Below are positions 18,616 through 28,703 of a stretch of DNA of 64,000 nucleotides, piece after piece; position 1 is the first letter of the stretch, and the number at the start of each line of letters is the position of its first letter. The stretch lies in contig CAZTTG010000007.1 of the NCBI GenBank assembly GCA_964615935.1, forward strand, positions 38,282-102,281. Direction: 5' to 3'. The notes below the pieces were generated by a model, which did no database searches, was not told the origin of the DNA, and saw only the letters and a program-made list of their open reading frames with translations. The DNA is from CAZTTG01 sp964615935. GTDB lineage: Bacteria; Planctomycetota; UBA1135; GCA-002686595. A program made the position numbers and the translations under genes.

Positions 18616-19209
18616 ATGGCGGGTCGTCGCACCAGGGCCGGCTTCACCATGATCGAGTTCCTGATCGCCATGGGACTCATGGTGGTCGTGCTGACCAAGG
18701 TGAGCCTGGTCATGAGCGCGTCCTCCAGCGACTTCCGACAGCGCAGCGAGGTGGCCACCCTGGAGGACCGGGCGCGCCGCGCGGTGGACCGCATCGGATA
18801 CGCCATCATGGGCTCGAGCCGGGACTCCCTCTTCCCCGAGCAGGAGTCGCCCATCTTCAGCGAGGAGCTGGCCTACGAGCTGCACATGGGGGTGCAGGAC
18901 GGGGAGATCGTGTGGAGCGATCCCGAGTGGATCGGCCTGTCGGAGGACCAGACCAGCATCGTCTGGAGCCAGAACCCCGGCGGGAGCCAGGAGAAGCGGG
19001 TGGTGTGGTGCAACCTCGTGCGCCCCTTCCTGAACGGCGAGATCCTCAACGGGATGGACGACAACGAGAACGAGCTGGCGGACGAGAAGGGCCTGTCCTT
19101 CGAGATCAACGGCAACAAGGTGACCGTCCGCCTGTGCCTGGAGGGGGCACCGGCGGACGGCCAGACGGCCGTGGTGAGCGTGGAGACGACGGTGACATGT
19201 CGAAACTGA
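18616..19209 (+). CDS. Prepilin-like protein (minor pseudopilin)
   Basis: A 197-residue protein with leader MAGRRTRAG and the mature N-terminus FTMIEFLIAMGLMVVVLTKV, again with Glu+5. The rest is a PulJ/PilW-like globular part with an acidic NGMDDNENELADEKG loop that could bind calcium, as the minor pseudopilin GspJ/K tips do. GGAGG lies eight bases upstream of the ATG, inside the end of the previous gene. The gene starts two bases after the preceding stop and overlaps the following gene by 13 bases, so the trio is translationally coupled. Confidence 0.78.
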   Translation: MAGRRTRAGFTMIEFLIAMGLMVVVLTKVSLVMSASSSDFRQRSEVATLEDRARRAVDRIGYAIMGSSRDSLFPEQESPIFSEELAYELHMGVQDGEIVWSDPEWIGLSEDQTSIVWSQNPGGSQEKRVVWCNLVRPFLNGEILNGMDDNENELADEKGLSFEINGNKVTVRLCLEGAPADGQTAVVSVETTVTCRN

Positions 19210-20768
19210 TGAAAACGAGCGGATCGATCGGACGTTCCGGGATCGCGAGCCGGCTGAGACCCGGGCCGCGCAGCGGCGGGGCCCTGGTCCTGGCGCTGAT
19301 CGCGGTGATCACGGTGTCCATCCTCAGCGCGGCCTACCTGCAGCTCAACTCGTCGATCATGCGGCGACAGGGGCACTCGGTGGACCGCAAGCGCGCCTTC
19401 TACCTGGCCGAGGCCGGCCTGGCCGAGGCCCACGCGGGGCTGGCGGTGGGCAAGACCGGCAACGTGGGCAGCCGGGACGCCCCGGCGGCCTTCGGCGACG
19501 GCCTCTTCTGGGTGGAGGCCACGAAGCTGGACGAGGGCCAGGTGGGCCTGGAGAGCACCGGATTGTGCGGCTCCGGCCGCGCCTGCCTGAGCCTGATCCT
19601 GGAGCGCGACGAGCTCGCCGTCGCGGATCTGGGCTTCTTCTCCACCGTGGACCTCGTGATCGGGGAGGACTCCCTGGTCGATGGCTACGACTCGGCCCAG
19701 GGCAGCTACGACTCGCAGGTCGACGAGACCCTCGATCCCCCCCGCGCCACGGCCGGCGCCAAGATGGGATCCGACGCCGACATCCAGCTCCTCGGATCGC
19801 GGGCCGGCGCCGCCATGGTGTTCGGCGCCGCCACCCCGGGGACGAGCGGGGTGGTGACGGTGGGTCCGGGCGCGCTGGTCGAGGGCTCGACCTCGCCGCG
19901 GCCCGAGGCCGGCGAGCTGCCGCCGGTCGAGCCCCCCTCGGTGCCCATGTCAGTGGGAGGCCGGCACGACGGGCCTCTTCCCCTGATCATCCCGCCGGGA
20001 GACGTGGGCTACGAGGTGATCACCGTCGGCTCCGACGGCGAGGTCATCGTCCAGGGCCCGATCAACCTGGTCGTCGGAGACCTGATTCTCGAGCCGCAGG
20101 CGACCCTGACCCTGGACGCCTCCGATGGGCAGATCAGCGTCTACGTGACGCAGAGCCTGCGGGCGGACGAGCAAGCCCTGCTCCAGTCCACCGTCGACAA
20201 CCCCGCCCGGGTGGCCTTCTACGTGTCCGCCGAGGACGCCGAGGTGCCGACCATGGGGCAGGGGGACCCCAGCAACCCCTCGGTGCAGCTACAGACCAGC
20301 ACCCAGTTTCACGGGATCCTCTATGCCCCGCGGGCGTACGTGTCCCTGGCGGGAGGCTTCGAGGTCTTCGGGGCGGTCCTCGCGAAGGGGCTGCAGCTCG
20401 AGCAGGGGGCCCGGCTGCACTTCGACGTGGCCCTGGCCTCGGCGGCCTACGAGGGACGGCTGCCCAAGGTTCTGAGCTGGAAGATCATCGAGCTCCCCGA
20501 GAGCGTGCCCAGCGGCGACCTCTCGAATCCCTTCAACGCCATGGGAGTCGAACGGGACGAGCTCCTCCCGCCGGACCAGGCCCACCAGCCCACCTGGGTC
20601 GACATCGAGTACAACGATCAGGACGGGCAGGACGCGAGCTTCACGGGATGGGACCGCGACTTCGAGCGGCGGTGGGCGCGGCGGGTCAAGTGGCTGAAGC
20701 GGGACAAGTACAAGGACTACAAGGACGACAAGGATTACAAGGACAAGGACAAGGACAAGCTCAACTGA
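19197..20768 (+). CDS. PilX/GspK-like membrane-anchored protein with DUF7305-like domain and Lys/Asp tail
   Basis: A 523-residue protein. After a basic N-terminus comes one helix (GALVLALIAVITVSILSAAY) followed by SVDRKRAFYLAEAGLAEA, the hallmark of PilX N-terminal domains. Residues about 270-440 form a bactofilin-like beta region (FHGILYAPRAYVSLAGGFEVFGAVLAK) seen in the family I know as DUF7305, thought to form surface or shaft-associated structures. The last 25 residues are alternating Lys/Asp/Tyr (KDYKDDKDYKDKDKDK), an unusual tail perhaps for surface or calcium interaction. Start at 19197 has GGAG at 19182-19185; ATG 19209 is an alternative. It follows the two prepilins directly and may cap or line the same fibre. 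Confidence 0.72.
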   Translation: MSKLMKTSGSIGRSGIASRLRPGPRSGGALVLALIAVITVSILSAAYLQLNSSIMRRQGHSVDRKRAFYLAEAGLAEAHAGLAVGKTGNVGSRDAPAAFGDGLFWVEATKLDEGQVGLESTGLCGSGRACLSLILERDELAVADLGFFSTVDLVIGEDSLVDGYDSAQGSYDSQVDETLDPPRATAGAKMGSDADIQLLGSRAGAAMVFGAATPGTSGVVTVGPGALVEGSTSPRPEAGELPPVEPPSVPMSVGGRHDGPLPLIIPPGDVGYEVITVGSDGEVIVQGPINLVVGDLILEPQATLTLDASDGQISVYVTQSLRADEQALLQSTVDNPARVAFYVSAEDAEVPTMGQGDPSNPSVQLQTSTQFHGILYAPRAYVSLAGGFEVFGAVLAKGLQLEQGARLHFDVALASAAYEGRLPKVLSWKIIELPESVPSGDLSNPFNAMGVERDELLPPDQAHQPTWVDIEYNDQDGQDASFTGWDRDFERRWARRVKWLKRDKYKDYKDDKDYKDKDKDKLN

Positions 20769-20811
20769 AGAGCCTGGGGGGGATGAGAGCGAGTAGGACG
20801 ACCACGGCACC

Positions 20812-22167
20812 ATGCTCACACTTCCGAGATCGCAGCGGACGATGCTGGCGTGGGCCCTCTGCCTGGCAGCGGGCCTCGCCCCTCGTCCAGCGGCGGCCCT
20901 AGAGCGGGATGCCCGTGGTCAGGAAGCGGTCTCGGGGGCCGCCGAGGAGGTCGCCCGGCTCCTCGGCGAGGCGCGCGAGGGCGGTGCGAGCGCCGAGGCC
21001 CTGGCGAGACAGCTGGCGGCCCTGGGCTCGGAGGCCGTCCCGGCCCTCTTCAAGGTCCTGGACGAGGGCCGCTTCTCCGCCGGGCAGGAGGCCGAGAGGG
21101 GCTGGCGGATCACCCTCGATCCAAAGCTGGAGGAGGCGGTCCTCGCCGCCTTCGAGCGCCTGCCGTGGGCAGCCGTGCGCGCTCACGTCGCGGAGCTGGC
21201 CGCATCGGAGGCGCCCGAGCGGACGAAGCTCACCGCCCTCTGCGTCCTCGCCGCGGCCGGCGAGGGGCGCGACCTGGACCTGTGCCTGCTGCTCGCGAAT
21301 CCGCCGGACGACACCACCACCGTCGGCCTCCCGCTGCGGCGGGCCTTCGAGGAGGCCGCGAGCGCGATCCTGGGACGCGACGAGCGGGCCATCTGGCGGC
21401 TGCAGGACCTGGCCCTGGAGGCGCGGCCGGGCCTGCAGTACGCGATCGTGCGGTCGATCGCGGGCGCCGCGTCCCCCGACGCGCTGGTGGCCCTGGCCCG
21501 GCTGCTGTCGCGAGCCTCGGGGCTGGAGGCGCTGATCCTCGCCGAGCTCTCCCGCCTGGGCGCGAGCGCGCCGAGGCCGGTGGACGAGTACGTGCTCTCC
21601 AGCGTCCGCGACTACCTCGGCAGCGGGGACCCGGAGCTCCTCCACCAGGCCGTCCTGGCGGTCGGCCGGCTCGAGGACCTGGCCGCCGTACCGCGGCTGC
21701 TGGACGTCCTCGAGGCCGACGAACCCCGCCTGCGACAGAGCGCGCTGCGCTCCCTCCAGGCGGTCACCCACCTGCCCTTCCGCGGCGATCCCGAGCGCTG
21801 GAGGGCGTGGTACAACAACGAGGTCGACTGGTGGGACCGCGAGGCCTCCATCCAGCTCGCCCTGCTCCGGGACGGCGAGGAGGCGGAGGTGGCCCGCACC
21901 CTGCTGGCGGTCGCCCGAAAGCGCCTGCACCGCCATGAGCTGGCCCGCTCGGTGCTGGGCTCCATGCCCAGGGCCAACCCGGACCTCTCGCGCATCGCCT
22001 GCGCCACCCTGGGGGCGCTGCGCTCCCCCCTGGCCATCCCCGAGCTGGTCTCGCGACTCGAGGACCCCGACGAGGGGGTCTCCGGGGCCGCCTGGAACGC
22101 CCTCCGACGGATCACCGGCCGCACGCTCGGCCCCGATCCGGCGCTCTGGCGGGGGATCGACTCCTGA
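20812..22167 (+). CDS. Exported HEAT-repeat protein
   Basis: A 451-residue protein with a signal peptide (TMLAWALCLAAGLAPRPAAA) and helical HEAT/PBS-lyase-type repeats through its length, clearest at the C-terminal half: HQAVLAVGRLEDLAAVPRLL, LRQSALRSLQAVTHL, SRIACATLGALRSPLAIPEL, and SGAAWNALRRITG. Such solenoids serve as protein-binding scaffolds; no catalytic motif is present. It follows the pilin-type genes by 43 bases and is closed by a strong terminator at 22239-22270, so it is probably the last gene of that unit. The partner is unknown. Confidence 0.75.
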   Translation: MLTLPRSQRTMLAWALCLAAGLAPRPAAALERDARGQEAVSGAAEEVARLLGEAREGGASAEALARQLAALGSEAVPALFKVLDEGRFSAGQEAERGWRITLDPKLEEAVLAAFERLPWAAVRAHVAELAASEAPERTKLTALCVLAAAGEGRDLDLCLLLANPPDDTTTVGLPLRRAFEEAASAILGRDERAIWRLQDLALEARPGLQYAIVRSIAGAASPDALVALARLLSRASGLEALILAELSRLGASAPRPVDEYVLSSVRDYLGSGDPELLHQAVLAVGRLEDLAAVPRLLDVLEADEPRLRQSALRSLQAVTHLPFRGDPERWRAWYNNEVDWWDREASIQLALLRDGEEAEVARTLLAVARKRLHRHELARSVLGSMPRANPDLSRIACATLGALRSPLAIPELVSRLEDPDEGVSGAAWNALRRITGRTLGPDPALWRGIDS

Positions 22168-22238
22168 GGCGTCCCCCCCGGAGCCTCCCGCCCCGCGGGC
22201 CCGCCTCCGCGGCGCCCCGGACCCTAAAGGCCACCCGC

Positions 22239-22270
22239 GGCCGAGGTCGATCCAGACCTCGGCCCCCTTT
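22239..22270 (+). terminator. Rho-independent terminator
   Basis: GGCCGAGGTC (22239-22248) pairs perfectly with GACCTCGGCC (22255-22264) over a GATCCA loop and is followed by CCCTTT. The 10-bp G+C-rich stem lies 72 bases after the HEAT-repeat gene and ends 28 bases before the HAMP gene. Confidence 0.7.
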
Positions 22271-22297
22271 CCAGAACCGAAACACCCCGGCCGAACC

Positions 22298-22777
22298 ATG
22301 AAGAAGCGGAAACACCCGCGCCGGATCAAGCTGATCAAGCCCCGGCTGCAGTTCCGGCTGATCGGGGCCTTCGTCGGCCTGACCGCGCTCACCCTGCTCC
22401 TGCAGTTCCTGCTGCTGGCCGCGCGCCTGACCGTCACCGCCTCCTCGATGGATCAGGGCGGCGAGGTGCTGATGAACCTCACCGGCGGCCTGCTCATCGA
22501 CATCCTGCTCTTCTCCTTCGGCGTGCTCCTGCCGCTGGTGTGCGCCGTGGGGGTGCTGGTCACCTTCCGGATCGCCGGCCCGGTGTATCGCTTCGAGCAG
22601 TACCTCGGACAGGTCGCGCGCGGGGAGGACCCCGGTCCCTGCCGCATCCGCAAGGGCGACCAGCTCCAGGAGCTGTGCGACAAGGTCAACGAGGCCGTGA
22701 GCGCCCTGCGCGAGCGGCCGGCGGCCGACCCCGAGCGCACCGTCGAGGAGCCGGTGGAGAGCCGCCCGGCGGCCTGA
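22298..22777 (+). CDS. Small membrane protein with two TM helices and a HAMP domain
   Basis: A 159-residue protein: basic N-terminus (MKKRKHPRRIKLIKPRLQ), membrane helices at about 22-46 and 66-90, then a HAMP-type linker (FRIAGPVYRFEQYLGQVARG with KGDQLQELCDKVNEAVSALR). No catalytic domain follows. Short HAMP proteins of this kind can work as adaptors that pass a signal to kinases, and the next two genes are histidine kinases. The start is the first ATG after the terminator; there is only weak ribosome binding sequence. Confidence 0.72.
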   Translation: MKKRKHPRRIKLIKPRLQFRLIGAFVGLTALTLLLQFLLLAARLTVTASSMDQGGEVLMNLTGGLLIDILLFSFGVLLPLVCAVGVLVTFRIAGPVYRFEQYLGQVARGEDPGPCRIRKGDQLQELCDKVNEAVSALRERPAADPERTVEEPVESRPAA

Positions 22778-22841
22778 TTCCTCGCCGGTTCGTCCCGCCC
22801 GATCGGGCCGGCACCAGTCCCCCCCCTGACGTGCGATCCCC

Positions 22842-24755
22842 ATGCCCCTTCGAAGCAAGATACTCCTCATCCTCGCGTCGGTGGCCGCCCTCTACGCGGC
22901 GGTGGACCACGCCATCCAGCGCTTCATGGTCTCGCGGAGCTTCGAGGCCCTGGAGGAGGAGGAGGCCCGCAAGGACCTGCGGCGCGCGGTGGACGGCATC
23001 GGCGCGGAGGTCGCCCAGCTCGCCGAGCTCTGCCGGAGCTGGGCCGTCTGGGACGAGACCTACGAGTTCGCCGTGGCCTCCGGCGAGGCCGCCGACCGCT
23101 ACGCCGAGTCCAACCTGGGCCCCCGGGCCCTGGACTCGAACCGGCTCGAGCTCCTGTACGTCTGCGACGAGCAGGCGCGCGTCCTGTGGGGGAGGATCGA
23201 GGACCCCGAGACGGGCGAGCCCACCTCCCTGCGCGACTTCCCCGGCGAGGCGCTCTCCACCTCCCACCCCCTGATCAAGCGGGCGGAGAAGGAGGGGGCC
23301 TGCTCGGGTCTCCTGTGGACCGAGAGCGGGGCGCTGCTGGCCAGCGCCCACCCGATCCTGGACAGCCGGGGCGAGGGGAAGGCCCGCGGCACGGTCCTCC
23401 TGGGTCGCTTCCTGGGGCCCGGCCTGGTCGAGTCCCTGAGCCGCCGGACCTCGGTCGACTTCGACCTCCTGTCGCTGGAGGCCTCGACCCTGCCCGAGGC
23501 CGAGGCCGCGATCCGGGACGAGCTGACCGCCGTCGGCGAGCCGGTCACGCGCGCGGTCGATGACGAGACCCTGTACGCCTACAGCGCGCTCAGCGACCTC
23601 CGGGAGATCCCGCGGCTCATCCTGCGCGCGAAGCTGGACCGCAGCATCACCCAGCGGGGCTGGCGCTCGGTGCACTACAGCCTGCTCTCGACCGCCGCCA
23701 CGGCCCTCCTGATCCTCTTCGTGCTCCTGAGGCTGCTGCAGCGGGTCATCCTGGTCCCCCTCGGGAAGCTGACCGACCACGCCGTCCACGTCGGCCGCAC
23801 CGAGGACACCTCGGCCAAGCTGGAGATGGACCGCGACGACGAGATCGGGATCCTCTCCAGCGAGCTCGACCGGATGATGGAGAAGCTGGCCCGATCGCGG
23901 GCCCAGCTGGCCGAGACCGCCCGCGCCGCGGGCATGAGCGAGATCGCCACCGGCGTGCTGCACAACGTGGGCAACGTGCTCAACGGCGTCAACGTCTCCG
24001 CCAACCTGGTCGCCCGCAGCGCCGGCCACCTCAACACCGGCGATCTGGAGCGGATGACCGAGATCCTCGAGGAGCACCGGGAGGACCTCGGCGCCTTCGT
24101 CGAGTCGGACCCCCGAGGGCGGCACCTGCTCCCCTTCCTGGGCGAGCTGACCCGGTCGCTGGGGGAGCAGAAGGGCGCCATCCTGGCGGAGCTGGCCAGC
24201 CTCTCCGAGGGGGTCGAGCACGTCATCGACCTGGTGCGCTCCCAGCAGGCCTTCGCCGGCCGCGCCGGTCCGCTCGAGCCGGCCTCGCTCGCGAAGGAGC
24301 TCGACTCCGCCCTCAACATCAGCCTGCAGGCCTGCGGGGGCAACGCCGGGATCGAGGTCGTCCGCGAGTACGAGGACGTGGGCGACATCCCCGTCGATCG
24401 CCACCGGCTGATGGAGATCCTGGTCAACCTGATCCAGAACGCCAAGCAGGCCATGGACGAGGCCGACGGCTGCGATCGGAGGCTGGTGCTGCGCGTCCTG
24501 CGCCAGGACGGGGAGACCGTCCGGCTGGAGGTGGAGGACAGCGGCGTCGGGATCGAGGAGGAGAACCTGACCCGGATCTTCAACCACGGGTTCACCACCA
24601 AGGCGGACGGCCACGGCTTCGGCCTGCACGCCTCCGCCAATGCCGCCACCGAGATCGGCGGCCGGCTCCACGCGCGAAGTCCGGGCCCGGGGCGGGGAGC
24701 CGTGTTCTCCCTGGACCTGCCGGCCCGCGCCGAGCCCGTCCCCGAAGCGGCTTGA
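22842..24755 (+). CDS. CHASE4 sensor histidine kinase
   Basis: A 637-residue membrane sensor. TM1 about 5-24, a periplasmic CHASE4 domain (about 30-260; SWAVWDETYEFAV is its signature start), TM2 about 275-297, a HAMP linker, then a HisKA-like H-box GVLHNVGNVLNGVNVSANL, N-box LMEILVNLIQNAKQAM, G1 EDSGVGI and F/G2 NHGFTTKADGHGFGLH. The H-box type with LHNVGN is the variant usual in myxobacterial and planctomycete kinases. No receiver is on the chain; the natural partner is the hybrid kinase that begins eight bases after the stop. The ligand is unknown. Confidence 0.88.
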   Translation: MPLRSKILLILASVAALYAAVDHAIQRFMVSRSFEALEEEEARKDLRRAVDGIGAEVAQLAELCRSWAVWDETYEFAVASGEAADRYAESNLGPRALDSNRLELLYVCDEQARVLWGRIEDPETGEPTSLRDFPGEALSTSHPLIKRAEKEGACSGLLWTESGALLASAHPILDSRGEGKARGTVLLGRFLGPGLVESLSRRTSVDFDLLSLEASTLPEAEAAIRDELTAVGEPVTRAVDDETLYAYSALSDLREIPRLILRAKLDRSITQRGWRSVHYSLLSTAATALLILFVLLRLLQRVILVPLGKLTDHAVHVGRTEDTSAKLEMDRDDEIGILSSELDRMMEKLARSRAQLAETARAAGMSEIATGVLHNVGNVLNGVNVSANLVARSAGHLNTGDLERMTEILEEHREDLGAFVESDPRGRHLLPFLGELTRSLGEQKGAILAELASLSEGVEHVIDLVRSQQAFAGRAGPLEPASLAKELDSALNISLQACGGNAGIEVVREYEDVGDIPVDRHRLMEILVNLIQNAKQAMDEADGCDRRLVLRVLRQDGETVRLEVEDSGVGIEEENLTRIFNHGFTTKADGHGFGLHASANAATEIGGRLHARSPGPGRGAVFSLDLPARAEPVPEAA

Positions 24756-24763
24756 GGCCCGCC

Positions 24764-26551
<1,788 letters not shown>

Positions 26552-26607
26552 GCCAATGGGGGCTCAAGCGCCGTCGTTCTGGGGCCTATCTGGAAGCGAT
26601 ATTCATT

Positions 26608-26684
26608 TGGTACGCCCGGCGGGATTCGAACCCACGACCTCTTGCTCCGGAGGCAAGCGCTCTATCCAACTGAGCTACGGGCGC
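26608..26684 (-). tRNA. tRNA-Arg (anticodon CCG)
   Basis: Read on the minus strand from 26684: acceptor GCGCCCG, D-arm GCTCAGTTGGATAGAGC, anticodon stem CTTGC/GCAAG around the loop CTCCGGA (anticodon CCG, reads CGG), T-arm GTGGGTTCGAATCCCGC, acceptor CGGGCGT, discriminator A and an encoded CCA. The first acceptor pair is G-U. All stems pair. It lies convergent to the hybrid kinase gene. Confidence 0.95.
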
Positions 26685-26693
26685 ACGGGGGGT

Positions 26694-26707
26694 GGGAGTA
26701 TACTCCC
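26694..26707 (-). promoter_or_regulatory. -10 region of the tRNA-Arg gene inside a perfect palindrome
   Basis: GGGAGTATACTCCC is a 14-base perfect palindrome containing TATACT, which ends 14 bases before the mature tRNA 5' end, the spacing expected for a stable-RNA promoter. No convincing -35 is seen. The palindrome may also be a binding site. Confidence 0.5.
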
Positions 26708-26811
26708 TCGGCCCCTCCAGCGCTCCCCTGCCCCGATCCGAGACGGCCCTCCGTTCGGTTTGTGCTAATAGGGGCCAATCCTTCACCCACGGATCGAAAT
26801 GCGCCGTTACC

Positions 26812-26841
26812 TTGACCATACGAGACGGGTACGGCTACTAT
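26812..26841 (+). promoter_or_regulatory. Sigma-70-type promoter
   Basis: TTGACC (26812-26817), an 18-base spacer and TACTAT (26836-26841) form a good housekeeping promoter on the plus strand. Transcription would start near 26848, downstream of the ATG at 26840, which therefore cannot be the start of the next gene and leaves ATG 26894. Confidence 0.6.
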
Positions 26842-26893
26842 GAGCCATGGACCAGTGCCCGTCTGTGGCGGAGCTCGGAGGGCTCTTCCCGAG

Positions 26894-27853
26894 ATGAAAG
26901 ACCAATCCCCCGCTCGGCACACGGCCGTGGCAACGGGAGCCGGCTGGACAGTGCTCCCGGGTGTCGCGGTGCTGATCATGGGCGCGATCGCGACCCTGCT
27001 GGCCGGCGGTCCCGCAATCGGGGATCTACAGGCGGCGAGCGGCGGCCGGGAAGGCGACCAGGACGCCGATGGGCTTTGCGATTCCCTGGAGGCGGTGCTC
27101 GGGACCCGGCCGGATCTGGCCGACTCGGACTACGACGGCTACGGGGACGCGGAGGAACTGGCCCGCAACAGCAACCCCCTGTTCTCCGGGGGGGTGCCCG
27201 AGTACAGCGAGGTGTCGGTCGGCGTGGCGGCCAGCCACGCGGGCGGTGACCTGCACGTCATCACCGCCATCTACCTGCAGGACGGGGTCCTCCACGACAA
27301 GGACATCCACATGGGCACCCTCCTCGGGGGGGTGATCTCCTTCCTGCCCAAGTCGGTCTTCGCCGCAGATGCGCAGGTGACGATCCTGCCGGCCCGGGAG
27401 GCGGGCGAGCTGCTGGTGGTCTTCGACACGGCGCTGGAAGCCGGTATGGTTCGCCGCGCGGGCTCGCTCTCGTTCTTCTCGGCCATCAGCCAGGAGGGCT
27501 TCCTCGTGTCGGCCGACTCCGCCCTGGTGCGGATCATCGACGAGGAGATCGTCTGGCGCCAGCCCCTCCTGAGGGGCCCCGGCGCCGACAACACCTCCCT
27601 GCTGCCCGGACCGCAGCAGGGGGCCGGAGCCGTCTACCGGCCCCTCGGCGGCAGCGCGCCGGCGACCTGGAAGGAGGACCAGATCTGCCTGCAGAAGACC
27701 ATGACCGTGGGCGTGGTCGGCGCCGTGATCCTCCAGGAGGTGGTCTCCGCGGAGTGCGACGAGGGCTGGGACGCCTACTGCCCGCCCTCCTGCAACGGCA
27801 CCGTGGGCAGCACCGTCGAGATCCTCGATCCGGCGGTCCTGATCGGGGGCTAG
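26894..27853 (+). CDS. Membrane-anchored protein with calcium-binding (TSP3-like) repeats
   Basis: A 319-residue protein of unknown function. A hydrophobic N-terminal segment (VLPGVAVLIMGAIATLLAGG) acts as signal or anchor. It is followed by DQDADGLCDSLEAVLGT and DSDYDGYGDAEELARNSNP, two thrombospondin type 3-like calcium loops, then about 230 residues of beta-rich sequence with four Cys near the C-terminus (CDEGWDAYCPPSC). The start at 26894 is chosen because a promoter at 26812-26841 overlaps the earlier ATG and GGAGGG lies about 11 bases upstream. It stands alone between the tRNA and the sigma-factor operon. Confidence 0.65.
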   Translation: MKDQSPARHTAVATGAGWTVLPGVAVLIMGAIATLLAGGPAIGDLQAASGGREGDQDADGLCDSLEAVLGTRPDLADSDYDGYGDAEELARNSNPLFSGGVPEYSEVSVGVAASHAGGDLHVITAIYLQDGVLHDKDIHMGTLLGGVISFLPKSVFAADAQVTILPAREAGELLVVFDTALEAGMVRRAGSLSFFSAISQEGFLVSADSALVRIIDEEIVWRQPLLRGPGADNTSLLPGPQQGAGAVYRPLGGSAPATWKEDQICLQKTMTVGVVGAVILQEVVSAECDEGWDAYCPPSCNGTVGSTVEILDPAVLIGG

Positions 27854-27877
27854 GCCCGGGCCCCCCGGGGCGCCTTG

Positions 27878-27895
27878 CCGGAGGCGGGCCTCCGG
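27878..27895 (+). terminator. G+C-rich stem-loop after the calcium-repeat gene
   Basis: CCGGAGG (27878-27884), CGGG loop and CCTCCGG (27889-27895) form a 7-bp perfect hairpin 25 bases after the stop. There is no T-run, so intrinsic termination is uncertain. Confidence 0.4.
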
Positions 27896-27959
27896 GACCG
27901 CCGGTGTATGGCTCGCGAAAGGCGTGCCGAGGCACTTCGCCACCCGGCTGGGGAGCCCC

Positions 27960-27983
27960 TGGACCATTATCTGGACTATTATT
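27960..27983 (+). repeat. 12-base imperfect tandem repeat upstream of the ECF sigma gene
   Basis: TGGACCATTATC is followed immediately by TGGACTATTATT (10 of 12 identical). It is the only AT-rich stretch in the 210-base gap before the sigma gene and lies about 80 bases upstream of it. It could be an activator site or hold the autoregulated ECF promoter. Confidence 0.4.
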
Positions 27984-28063
27984 TAGGGGGGGACCTCGGG
28001 TTTCTAGGAACCCAGGTGACCCCTGAGCCCGTCTGATAGTCTCCAAAGCGGGACCCTCGTCGC

Positions 28064-28675
28064 GTGAAGACCGATCCGGATGCCAAGATGGTGCTGGCCT
28101 GCCAGCAGACCGCCTCGAGCGGCCTCCAGGGGCCCTTTCGGGACCTGTACGAGGTCTACAAGGACCGCGTCTACAACGTCTGCTACCGCATCACGGGCAA
28201 CCCGACGGATGCCCTGGACGCGGCCCAGGAGACGTTCGGGATCATCTTCCGCAAGCTCGGGGAGTTCCGCTTCGAATCGAAGTTCTCCTCCTGGGTGTAC
28301 CGGATCGCGGTCAACGCCAGTATCGATCTGAAACGCCGCTCGAATGCTCGCTGGATCGCCTCCCTGGACGCGATCCAGGAGGGCGGCCCCTCAGAGGGCG
28401 GGCGATTCGACGTCCAGGACGAGAAGACCGAGATGCCGTCGGACGTGGCCTCCCGCCGCGAGCTGGACGAGGAGATCCAGCGAGCCATCGGGCGGCTGAG
28501 CAGCAAGCTCGGGGTCATCACGGTCCTGCGCTACATGGAAGGGCTTTCGTACGGGGAGATCGCCGAGACCCTGCGGATCTCCATCGGGACCGTGAAGTCC
28601 CGGCTCGCGCGCGCGCACGAGGCCCTCGATCGCGAGCTGACGCCGGTGCTCGACCGGCACTACCTCGGCTCATGA
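28064..28675 (+). CDS. ECF-type RNA polymerase sigma factor
   Basis: A 203-residue sigma factor. Region 2 is at about residues 25-90 (YEVYKDRVYNVCYRITGN, DALDAAQETFGIIFRKL, SSWVYRIAVNASIDLKRR) and region 4 at about 145-195 (VLRYMEGLSYGEIAETL, ISIGTVKSRLARAHEAL). The linker between them is long and acidic. The GTG at 28064 is taken as start; ATG 28088 is in frame and would still leave region 2 whole. The next two genes are a zinc-finger anti-sigma factor and an RseB-like lipoprotein, so this is an envelope-signal sigma unit of the RpoE type. Confidence 0.9.
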   Translation: MKTDPDAKMVLACQQTASSGLQGPFRDLYEVYKDRVYNVCYRITGNPTDALDAAQETFGIIFRKLGEFRFESKFSSWVYRIAVNASIDLKRRSNARWIASLDAIQEGGPSEGGRFDVQDEKTEMPSDVASRRELDEEIQRAIGRLSSKLGVITVLRYMEGLSYGEIAETLRISIGTVKSRLARAHEALDRELTPVLDRHYLGS

Positions 28676-28703
28676 GGGATCCCGAGAGGAACTGAGACTT
28701 CCC

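Noticed and set aside
20700..20768. Epitope-tag-like residues DYKDDKDYKDKDKDK at the end of a native protein
   Set aside because: The run arises from simple GAC/AAG repeats in natural low-complexity sequence; nothing else suggests vector DNA.
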